This document shows positions 1 to 6,503 of a stretch of 55,618 nucleotides of DNA, piece after piece. The stretch lies in assembly GCA_964458015.1 (NCBI GenBank), contig CAYWGR010000010.1, forward strand, positions 1 to 55,618, read 5' to 3'. Position numbers and translations under genes: made by a program. Position 1 is the stretch's first letter; the number at the start of each line of letters is the position of its first letter. The notes beneath the pieces are model-generated. The model was not told where the DNA came from and ran no database searches. It saw only the letters and a list, made by a program, of their open reading frames with translations. The stretch comes from CAYWGR01 sp964458015 (lineage in GTDB: Bacteria; Planctomycetota; Planctomycetia; Pirellulales; Thermoguttaceae).

Positions 1-867
1 CTCCGTTCGGTCGTAAAGCAACATCATGCAGGCGCTCAGCAGGTCGCCGCTGCCTGTTGCGTTGATATGCCGTTGCACGGGCGCGCATGGTTCGATGCTT
101 AGAACACCGTTGCAATAATACCCGGCCCCTTGGGCTCCCCTGTGGAGCACAACCGCTCTGGCGCCCCAGTCTGTGATTCGCCGCAACGTCGTATCGAGAT
201 CGGTCGAATCGGCGAACAGATTCAACTCGCGAATGTTGCCATGCACGAGATTGACGAACGGCAGAATGTTCCGCACGGCCTCTTTTCGCAACTGAATGCA
301 TTCTTCCGATGCAATTCCCCAGCAAGGATCCCAATTCAGATCCAAGGACGTTGCGAGCCCCTGTTCCCGGGCTGCTTTGAAGAGTCGAAGATTGCCGCCC
401 TGCAACATGGATTGCGAAAACCAGATGTCGGCCCGGAGCAAATGTCCTTTCTCGGGCAGCAAAGTCAGATCAATATCGGCATCCGTGAGCGTTTCGTTAT
501 TCGGCTGGCGACTGACGAAATGACGGCAGCCGTTTGTATAGCTCAGCACAACGGAACTGCCTGTCGGCGTTGCCGGATCATGTCGCAGCAGAGGCCTAAC
601 GCCCTGGCGAAGCAAGGCCTGTTCGAGTCGTTTGCCAAGCGAATCGTCCCCGACCTTGCCGGCAAAGCAAACTTCCGCGCCAAGCCCCGCGGCAAACAAG
701 GCACTGTTCGCCCCGCCGCCGCCGATTGTTTCATAAATGGCGTCCACGGCGGTCTCGCCGTCCTGGAAAAGACGTTCCTTCGCGTGTAACGGCGACATTT
801 TGATATCACGGCAGATATTGCCCACGACCATCAACCGGCTACCGCGAAAAACTGTTTCATCCAGCAT
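1..867 (-). CDS. PfkB-family sugar kinase, 3' part cut by window edge
   Basis: Reads from ATG at 867 off the left edge (289 codons seen, no stop). Ribokinase/PfkB-type proteins phosphorylate sugars or nucleosides with ATP in the cytoplasm. The translation begins MLDETVFRGSRLMVVGN, has the N-terminal glycine-rich substrate motif (IGGGGANSALFAAGLGAEV) and GKVGDD, and near the edge the family's ATP/anion-hole motif as NATGSGDLLSA. The usual form is DTTGAGD; the catalytic Asp is kept, while the first Asp is Asn. The start overlaps the end of the preceding kinase gene by 11 bases, so the two are translationally coupled. An alternative Met lies 11 codons further in. Substrate cannot be told from sequence alone. 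The family call is sure, the exact 5' end fairly sure, and the 3' end is outside the window. Confidence 0.88.
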   Translation of the reverse strand, partial: MLDETVFRGSRLMVVGNICRDIKMSPLHAKERLFQDGETAVDAIYETIGGGGANSALFAAGLGAEVCFAGKVGDDSLGKRLEQALLRQGVRPLLRHDPATPTGSSVVLSYTNGCRHFVSRQPNNETLTDADIDLTLLPEKGHLLRADIWFSQSMLQGGNLRLFKAAREQGLATSLDLNWDPCWGIASEECIQLRKEAVRNILPFVNLVHGNIRELNLFADSTDLDTTLRRITDWGARAVVLHRGAQGAGYYCNGVLSIEPCAPVQRHINATGSGDLLSACMMLLYDRTE

Positions 868-1768
868 GGCGCAACATCTCCCGCGTTTCATCGAACGAAG
901 GAATCGACGAACGCCCGCCGTATTTCGTGACGGAAATCGCGGCCGCGGCCGAGGCTAGCCGCAATGTTTCTTGCAGAGGCAAGCCCCTAAAAACACCGTA
1001 GGCGAATGCACCGTGGAAGATGTCGCCGGCCCCCGTGGTATCGACAGCCTGGACGCAAAATGCCGGAAGAAGTTCGACATGCTGGTCATCACCATGAAGC
1101 ACGCCTTTTTCGCCTCGTGTGATAAAAACCGGACGGCCGTTCCAGGCGTACAAGGCGGCAATGGCTCGCGATTGATTTTCCGAAGAATTCAAATCCGCAA
1201 GTCCGCTAAGCTGGCAGGCATATCGTTCGGAACTGACCAGGTAATCCACATGCTTTGCCAATTCACGCGTCCCCTCACGCAAGGAACCGGCATCGAGAAT
1301 CGTTTTAGCGTTGGGAAACATTTTCAAAGCTTGCAACGAAGCTTCCAGCTCATGGCCATCCAACAACAATACCCGCGGCGGCGATTCCAGCGGTAATTCC
1401 GTGGAAAGTTTGAACGGTGTATCAACGGAAGCAGCCTTGCGGTTAATGATCGTTCGCGAGCCGTTTGTTCGGTTGACCAAGATCACGGACACGGGCGTGA
1501 CATTCTTCGCGTTTTGTTCCAAGAATGTGATATCCGCGCCGGCGGCCGCAAAATCAGCGGCGATCCGGTTTCCGTAAGAATCGTCGCCGACGGCCGCGGC
1601 AATGCCTGCCGAAACACCCCAACGTGACAGCAAATAAGCCGCATTGGCTGCGGGACCGCCGCCGCATTCGAGCATGGTGCGGATTTCACACTTGCTATTT
1701 TCCACTGGAAAATCATCGACGAAAACGCTGAGATCCCATGCGGCATGTCCAACGCAAAGAATGTCCAT
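857..1768 (-). CDS. PfkB-family carbohydrate kinase
   Basis: A full-length (303 aa) cytoplasmic ribokinase-family kinase. It starts MDILCVGHAAWDLSVFVDDFP, carries the substrate-binding glycine cluster ECGGGPAANAAYLLSRWG near residue 35, and a C-terminal DTTGAGDIFHGAFAYG that supplies the catalytic Asp and anion hole. Its ATG shares one base with the stop of the upstream SIS gene, and its end overlaps the next kinase by 11 bases, so three genes form one tightly packed operon. The neighbour being a GmhA-like isomerase suggests that sedoheptulose/heptose phosphate or another aldose phosphate is handled here, as in GmhA-HldE heptose activation. That is inference, since the substrate is not readable. 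Two tandem kinases that are diverged rather than near-identical suggest different substrates or a heteromer. Confidence 0.92.
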   Translation of the reverse strand: MDILCVGHAAWDLSVFVDDFPVENSKCEIRTMLECGGGPAANAAYLLSRWGVSAGIAAAVGDDSYGNRIAADFAAAGADITFLEQNAKNVTPVSVILVNRTNGSRTIINRKAASVDTPFKLSTELPLESPPRVLLLDGHELEASLQALKMFPNAKTILDAGSLREGTRELAKHVDYLVSSERYACQLSGLADLNSSENQSRAIAALYAWNGRPVFITRGEKGVLHGDDQHVELLPAFCVQAVDTTGAGDIFHGAFAYGVFRGLPLQETLRLASAAAAISVTKYGGRSSIPSFDETREMLRHAG

Positions 1769-2343
1769 TAGTTGCCCTTTTCACGAACCAATTCATGTTT
1801 CAGTTCATCCATGAGCAAGTGCTCGACGACCAAATGGATCGCTTCGGTTTGCGGCGTCGATTCCACGGGAACGAGAATCGAGCAGGTCGATTCGCGATGC
1901 AGGATGCCGCCGTCGAATCCGACCAAGGAGATGGTTTGAGCTCCGATCTGATTCGCAAATCGCAGGGCATGCGCCAAATCGCTCGAAAAACCAGTGCCGC
2001 CATGCACGGAAATAAGGATCAGAACATCCTTGGGCTGCAAAAGTCCTCGCAGTTGATGGACAAACACCTGTTCACGGTCGGCATCGTTGGCCCAGGCCGT
2101 GTAGAGCGCGATATTGTCGGTCAGACACCGGGCATCGAACGGACGGCAACCGTCGGGAATCACGAATTTGCTTAAATCACATGCGAAATGTTGCGCCGTC
2201 GAAGCGGAACCGCCGTTGCCTGCGATAAACACGCGGTTCTTCGCTCGATAGCATTCCAGCAATATATCGCGCGCCTTGGCAATCGCCGATTGGTCGAGTT
2301 GTTGAAGAAGCTGCACCGTTTGTTGAAGAAATTCAGCAATCAC
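1768..2343 (-). CDS. SIS-domain phosphosugar isomerase, GmhA-like
   Basis: A 191-residue single SIS (sugar isomerase) domain protein, the size of phosphoheptose isomerase GmhA. It shows the nucleotide-fold phosphate-binding motif AGNGGSASTAQHFACDLSKF around residue 42, and a second Ser-rich loop HGGTGFSSDLAHAL where GmhA has a Ser/Thr-rich STSGNS-type loop. GmhA converts sedoheptulose-7-phosphate to heptose-7-phosphate in the cytoplasm for the LPS core. The conserved TAQHFA and FDARCLTDN segments resemble GmhA, but the substitution in the second loop leaves the exact substrate open. It is the first gene of the three-gene operon with two PfkB kinases. The promoter should lie in the 297 bases upstream. 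The family is sure; the heptose role is plausible only. Confidence 0.85.
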   Translation of the reverse strand: MIAEFLQQTVQLLQQLDQSAIAKARDILLECYRAKNRVFIAGNGGSASTAQHFACDLSKFVIPDGCRPFDARCLTDNIALYTAWANDADREQVFVHQLRGLLQPKDVLILISVHGGTGFSSDLAHALRFANQIGAQTISLVGFDGGILHRESTCSILVPVESTPQTEAIHLVVEHLLMDELKHELVREKGN

Positions 2344-2640
2344 GCGAGAACCTCATGCCTGCTTCCGTTGAAATAGTTTCTACAAAGACAATAAGCCATG
2401 ATAGAAGAACGGATTCTTTTATGCACGAAACAACGCGGCACGTCTATCCGAGAATGCGCATATCATTTTAGAGAACGCGCAATTTCCCTTCAACCGATTG
2501 TTTTTTGCATGGCTAATGTGCCGAGGCCCTGGCAGCGCCCCGAAGGGTTGGTCGTCGGAAGGCCGAATTTACCTGAGCATCAATAAACAACACGGCTTAT
2601 CCAACTTGACCATAAGGCATTTCTGCGCCCAGGGACCGAA
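2344..2640. other. Intergenic region upstream of the sugar isomerase operon
   Basis: 297 bases between the minus-strand exporter stop and the minus-strand isomerase start. It is AT-richer near the isomerase and should hold its promoter, but I could not pick a convincing -35/-10 pair. Short open frames here look random. No repeat or RNA structure was recognised. Confidence 0.5.
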
Positions 2641-3705
2641 TCAAACCTTTGCCAACCGTTTGGCTTTTCGGGATTTGCCCGAACGGCGTTTGGGTGGTTG
2701 AGAATCGCGCGACGGTGTTTCGCTTGCAAACGGTTGTTTCGCCGCCAAGTCTTGATCGACCTGCACACGCGCAACGACCAGCATCACGCCACTGGCGACT
2801 AACAACAATCCGCCGCCCCACTCCGACGGTGTCATGCGTTCGCCTAAACAAACGGCCGCCACGCCGTAAGTGATAAACGGCGCGATGATTTGGACGCCGC
2901 TGGCCACGACCGGCCCGAAGTATTGAATCGCTTGATAAAGCAATACGTGGCCAAAAGCGATGCCGATCAGGGCGGAAAGGGTCAGCAGCATCCACAGCCC
3001 TCCGGAAATCTGCTGCAATTGGCCGTAATCGCCGAACAAAAGCATCATGGCAACCAGCATTCCCGAGGTATAGAGGCTAATGACGCTGAAACTTTGTCGG
3101 GCGGAATACGGCGCCATGTAGTAACGCACCGCGACGGTGTAAATGCCCATGCAAATCGATGCCACGAGAACAATGAGCATCCCAAGTGAAAGATCGCCGT
3201 TGCCGATAAAATTATCGTAATACATGGCGATGACGCCGAACATGCTCAACACGGCTCCACCCCAAAATGTTTTCTTCCGGGCCAGAAGACGTTCCTCGGC
3301 CAGAACCATGAATCCGAACACGATCGTGAACAAAAACGAAAGACGCATAATAAACCCGACCGCCGAGGCCGAGACATAGTAGGGCCCCAGACCGAACGTA
3401 GCTTGGGCCAAGGCATTGGCCACCGAGGGCACCAGGGCATCGATCCAAATGTTGCCTTTTTTGGTTGTCGGCGTATCGTCGCCAGGCGCGGAATCTCGAT
3501 CCAGAAGCAGCAGGAACGGAAGCCAAAACAACGCGCCGACCGAATAGCGGACACCGTTGACCGTCCAGGCATCAAGCGTATTCGCAAAATAACGCAAGAA
3601 TATGGGGATGAGCGCGAAACCGACAACCGACCCCGCCAAACAGAGGGAAACGCCGACCGGCCCTCTCCCCGATGCCTTCCATGACTCGTAATTCGCAGTT
3701 TTCAT
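2641..3705 (-). CDS. EamA/DMT-family transporter
   Basis: An inner-membrane protein of the drug/metabolite (EamA) superfamily, 354 aa from the ATG at 3705. I prefer this Met (MKTANYESW) to one 11 codons upstream because the extra residues (MLPPCYLLAIL) interrupt a normal cytoplasmic N-terminus. About ten hydrophobic segments are visible in two halves, as expected for EamA, for example VSLCLAGSVVGFALIPIFLR and a second-half copy ending GGGLLLVASGVMLVVARV. The tail is basic and hydrophilic (about 40 residues, rich in K/R/S/P), probably cytoplasmic. The substrate is unknown; family members export amino acids, sugars or metabolites. It is divergently arranged with the AraC regulator, 163 bases apart, which suggests control by that regulator. 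Confidence 0.88.
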   Translation of the reverse strand: MKTANYESWKASGRGPVGVSLCLAGSVVGFALIPIFLRYFANTLDAWTVNGVRYSVGALFWLPFLLLLDRDSAPGDDTPTTKKGNIWIDALVPSVANALAQATFGLGPYYVSASAVGFIMRLSFLFTIVFGFMVLAEERLLARKKTFWGGAVLSMFGVIAMYYDNFIGNGDLSLGMLIVLVASICMGIYTVAVRYYMAPYSARQSFSVISLYTSGMLVAMMLLFGDYGQLQQISGGLWMLLTLSALIGIAFGHVLLYQAIQYFGPVVASGVQIIAPFITYGVAAVCLGERMTPSEWGGGLLLVASGVMLVVARVQVDQDLAAKQPFASETPSRDSQPPKRRSGKSRKAKRLAKV

Positions 3706-3868
3706 TAAAATCGCCAATAGATAACAAGGTGGCAGCACTCCGAACTCGGAGATCGTGCCTATTTCATAGTAACTTCCAGAGTGTTAGACTATCAAGCGGT
3801 CTTTCGTGCGTCGTTCAATTTTAGCCGATTAGCGAAAATCAAACACTCGGCCTTGGAAACGCGGCATC

Positions 3869-4900
3869 ATGACAAAACCCCATCGCCAGAACGCCAGCCA
3901 GCTTTGGATGCGTCACGAAGCCTCGGGCCCCTTTTTCGTCGTCCATAACGCCTTGGTTCAGGCGGCGTGCGATAGCGGCGAATTTCACCAAGAGGCACTC
4001 GTCCACGGCATGTATTTGGGGCGAAAATTGCCTCGAACCGTGTTGCCGGAACTTCGCTCGGTGGGCTATTCCAGTGCCGAACAGCCCCAGCGGTGGGGAA
4101 CTGCTTTGCACTGTAACGAGAGTTTGGAGCTGACTTTTCTGGAAAGCGGAAGCCTTGGTTTTGCAATCGACGATCATCAAGCGATTCTTCATCCGAATGA
4201 ACTGCTCATCGCTAGGCCTTGGCAGTGGCATAGCTTTGGCAGCCCGAATTTCAGTGCCTGCCGCATGGTTTGGTTGAACCTTGATCTAGGAATGCGCGAG
4301 CCCCACGAGCCTTGGCATTGGCCTGACTGGATTGTATTGAGCCAAAAAGACATCCGCGAGTTGACCCATATTCTGCGTCACAACGAATATCCGGTATGGC
4401 CGGCGGATCGGAGAATGCAAACGTGTTTTCAGGAGCTTCGGCGCGCCGTAGCTGAAAAAACGGTGGAATCCTGCGTTTCCACGCTCGTGGTGCGGATCAA
4501 CGAGTTTTTTTTGCTGTTGTTGGAAACCCTGCAAAGCAAAGCGCCCGAGCTCGACGCTTCGCTAAGTTCAGCCAAACGCACGGTACGGCTTTTTTGGAAT
4601 GCGCTGCTGGGCGACGATCGTGCATTGACCTCGGAATGGACGGTGCCTGGCATGGCCAAGCAATGCGGGCTGAAAAGGGCCCAATTCGCCAATCTGACGC
4701 GCGAACTGGTGAATTTGGCCCCCGCCCAATATCTGCTGCAATGTCGCATGGAGCGTGCGGCCCAGCGATTGCGCGAGTCGCCCGAGGCCTCGGTCACGGA
4801 AATCGCACTGAACTACGGTTTTTCGTCAAGCCAGTATTTCGCCACGGCATTTCGCCGATCCTTCGGCTGTTCGCCTCGCGATTATCGCGAGAGAGCATGA
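3869..4900 (+). CDS. AraC-family transcriptional regulator
   Basis: A 343-aa DNA-binding regulator. The N-terminal ~150 residues contain a cupin-like AraC sensing domain (conserved LELTFLESGSLGFAIDDH and a LLIARPWQWHSFG strand). The C-terminal ~100 residues hold the two helix-turn-helix motifs: WTVPGMAKQCGLKRAQFANL, then SVTEIALNYGFSSSQYFATA and the family signature FRRSFGCSPRDYRER. Such proteins usually activate a neighbouring operon on binding a small carbohydrate or metabolite. The obvious candidate target is the divergent EamA exporter, with the shared 163-base promoter region as operator. The ligand is unknown. The start at 3869 gives the domain layout expected for the family, and the next Met (residue 14) is also possible. 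Confidence 0.92.
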   Translation: MTKPHRQNASQLWMRHEASGPFFVVHNALVQAACDSGEFHQEALVHGMYLGRKLPRTVLPELRSVGYSSAEQPQRWGTALHCNESLELTFLESGSLGFAIDDHQAILHPNELLIARPWQWHSFGSPNFSACRMVWLNLDLGMREPHEPWHWPDWIVLSQKDIRELTHILRHNEYPVWPADRRMQTCFQELRRAVAEKTVESCVSTLVVRINEFFLLLLETLQSKAPELDASLSSAKRTVRLFWNALLGDDRALTSEWTVPGMAKQCGLKRAQFANLTRELVNLAPAQYLLQCRMERAAQRLRESPEASVTEIALNYGFSSSQYFATAFRRSFGCSPRDYRERA

Positions 4901-4943
4901 CTCTCAAGGTGCTTCGGAGGAAGGGGCGAGTTGCCCTGCATAT

Positions 4944-5123
4944 TTCCCAAATTCAACGATGAGTTGGCTCTGGCCTTGGGAGCGGGGCGGATCAGTTTTC
5001 GGTAGGGCGGGGTCGAGCGAAGCGAAGGCCCGCCTTGAATTCTTCGCAAAATGGCTTCGCTCGACCCGCCCTACGCTTTTCCCGAATTCAACGATAGATT
5101 GGGCCTGGCCTTGGGGGCGGGGG
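4944..5123. repeat. Direct repeat / inverted arms / direct repeat element
   Basis: Two 44-base direct repeats (4944-4987 and 5080-5123, both beginning TTCCC, 37 of 44 identical by eye) enclose a near-perfect inverted pair: 5002-5023 (GTAGGGCGGGGTCGAGCGAA and on) and 5054-5074 (GCTTCGCTCGACCCGCC and on), which match over 21 bases apart from one extra G. A third, looser copy of the arm is at 52784-52805. It fills most of the gap between the AraC gene and the next membrane protein. It is most likely a non-autonomous repeat element or a REP-like palindrome with a local duplication; there is no ORF of note in it. Confidence 0.75.
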
Positions 5124-5160
5124 GCTTCCCTCCCAGGCCGGTCTTTCTTAGCATGAAGGG

Positions 5161-6027
5161 ATGGAAAGTCCAGAAAAAGCCATATCGCTCGGTTTATCCC
5201 CCGTCGAGAAGGGGCATTTTGCCGGGCATGGCTTTTTGCTCACCTTGATAGCCGCTCCGCTGTTCGGGCTGATCTGGGCTTGGGTTGCCGAGGTGATCCA
5301 GGCATATTTCGCGCCCCTGTTCCTATTTCCACTTTTGCTGGGAGTTTTTGCCGGGCTGAGCATCGTGGCCTTGGTCCGATTCGCCCAAATCGGGCATCGC
5401 CCCACAATTTTCTTGGCCGCGGTGCTGTGCGGCGTCGTGGCGGCCGGAGGATTGCATTTTCTTTGCTATTGGGAGGCCTACTACGGCCCCGCGTCTACAA
5501 GCGGTGCGAGCACGGCCGGGGGCCAGGATTTTTCGGCGCTGATTCGCGATCAAATGAGGCCTAGCTTCGGCGAGTACATGGCGGCCCACGCGCGACGCGG
5601 TCGGCCAATGCCCTTCGGTTTCATCGCGCAAGAGGGCTGGGCCTGGCTGAGTTGGGGGATCGACATGCTGTTGACCGTCGCGGGAGCCGTGATCGTCATC
5701 CTGCCTGCCGTGCAATTGCCCTACTGCAATCATTGCGGAACTTGGTATCGCACGATTCGTAGTGGCAAGATCGATTCTCCGACCGCGCTGCGTCTTGCCG
5801 CATTGCTGGGGATCGAGGGAATCGATCAAATGCATGCGCCTCGCTATCGACTTTCCTCCTGTCAGGGCGGCTGCACGGCTACGCGCTGCGAGTTATCGTG
5901 GGAAGAAGATGCGGATGGAACCGTGGATTTGGCCCACGCATGGCTCGATCCCGCCGGCCGAAGCCGCGTGGTGGACGTTCTCGACGGATTGGAAAACAAA
6001 AAATCCCCTGCCGAGAACGGCGGCTAA
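5161..6027 (+). CDS. Hypothetical membrane protein with CxxC segment
   Basis: I do not recognise this 288-residue protein. Three hydrophobic segments lie in the first ~110 residues (GHGFLLTLIAAPLFGLIWAW; APLFLFPLLLGVFAGLSIVA; IFLAAVLCGVVAAGGLHFL). A soluble stretch follows, then a fourth segment (MLLTVAGAVIVILPAVQL) followed directly by YCNHCGTWYR, a CxxC pair that may bind metal. A further cysteine set SSCQGGCTATRC sits near residue 240. The tail looks cytoplasmic. The ATG at 5161 has GAAGGG right before it. It lies alone between the repeat element and acpS on the same strand, with 70 bases to acpS. Function is unknown; the layout suggests a membrane protein with a small zinc-ribbon-like domain. 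Confidence 0.7.
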   Translation: MESPEKAISLGLSPVEKGHFAGHGFLLTLIAAPLFGLIWAWVAEVIQAYFAPLFLFPLLLGVFAGLSIVALVRFAQIGHRPTIFLAAVLCGVVAAGGLHFLCYWEAYYGPASTSGASTAGGQDFSALIRDQMRPSFGEYMAAHARRGRPMPFGFIAQEGWAWLSWGIDMLLTVAGAVIVILPAVQLPYCNHCGTWYRTIRSGKIDSPTALRLAALLGIEGIDQMHAPRYRLSSCQGGCTATRCELSWEEDADGTVDLAHAWLDPAGRSRVVDVLDGLENKKSPAENGG

Positions 6028-6060
6028 GTGGTTGCAAAGCCGCGAGCAAACTCTTTCTAC

Positions 6061-6095
6061 TCCCTAACCCCTAGCCCCTAGCCCCTAGCCCCTAG
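6061..6095 (+). repeat. Heptanucleotide tandem array before acpS
   Basis: Five 7-base units, TAACCCC then TAGCCCC three times and a partial TAGTT, run directly into the acpS ATG at 6098, leaving no room for a Shine-Dalgarno sequence. The same TARYCCC type and orientation recurs before ymdB and tilS. Confidence 0.85.
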
Positions 6096-6097
6096 TT

Positions 6098-6496
6098 ATG
6101 TCTGAAATCATTGGCATCGGCACCGATATCACGGAATGTTTACGAATCGCCCGCATGATCGAACGGCACGGCGAGTTGTTCATCGACCGCGTCTACACGA
6201 CCGAGGAAATCCGATATTGCCAGAATCGCAAGCAGACCACACAGCACTTCACCGGCCGCTGGGCAGCCAAGGAGGCAATTCTAAAGGCCCTGGGCACCGG
6301 CTGGCGCAAGGGCATTTCGTGGCGCGACATCGAGATTCGCAACGAGCCGGGAGGACGCCCGGTAGTGGCCGTGCGCGGAGGCGTCAAAGATGCCGTCGAA
6401 CAACTGGGCGTGACCGAAATTCAGGTGAGCATCTCGCACTGCCGCACCCACGCCACGGCCACGGCAATCGCCCTGGGACGCGAGAAAAAAGAGTAA
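6098..6496 (+). CDS. acpS: Holo-[acyl-carrier-protein] synthase
   Basis: AcpS transfers the 4'-phosphopantetheine arm of CoA to a serine of apo-ACP, switching on fatty-acid synthesis in the cytoplasm. The 132-aa length is that of the family. The N-terminal GIGTDITECLRIARMIERHG holds the Mg-binding Asp. FTGRWAAKEAILKALGTGW (about residue 50) carries the conserved WxxKEAxxK signature with the second metal-binding Glu. The C-terminal VSISHCRTHATATAIA matches the conserved SISHxxxxAxA end. It begins just after a heptanucleotide array and ends 7 bases before the stop of the convergent kinase gene, so no separate terminator is seen. Identification is secure. Confidence 0.96.
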   Translation: MSEIIGIGTDITECLRIARMIERHGELFIDRVYTTEEIRYCQNRKQTTQHFTGRWAAKEAILKALGTGWRKGISWRDIEIRNEPGGRPVVAVRGGVKDAVEQLGVTEIQVSISHCRTHATATAIALGREKKE

Positions 6497-6503
6497 CCGT
6501 CGG

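Noticed and set aside
6061..6095. Resemblance of CCCTAA/CCCCTA units to eukaryotic telomere repeats
   Set aside because: The arrays are short, internal and tied to start codons; a bacterial short tandem repeat explains them better.
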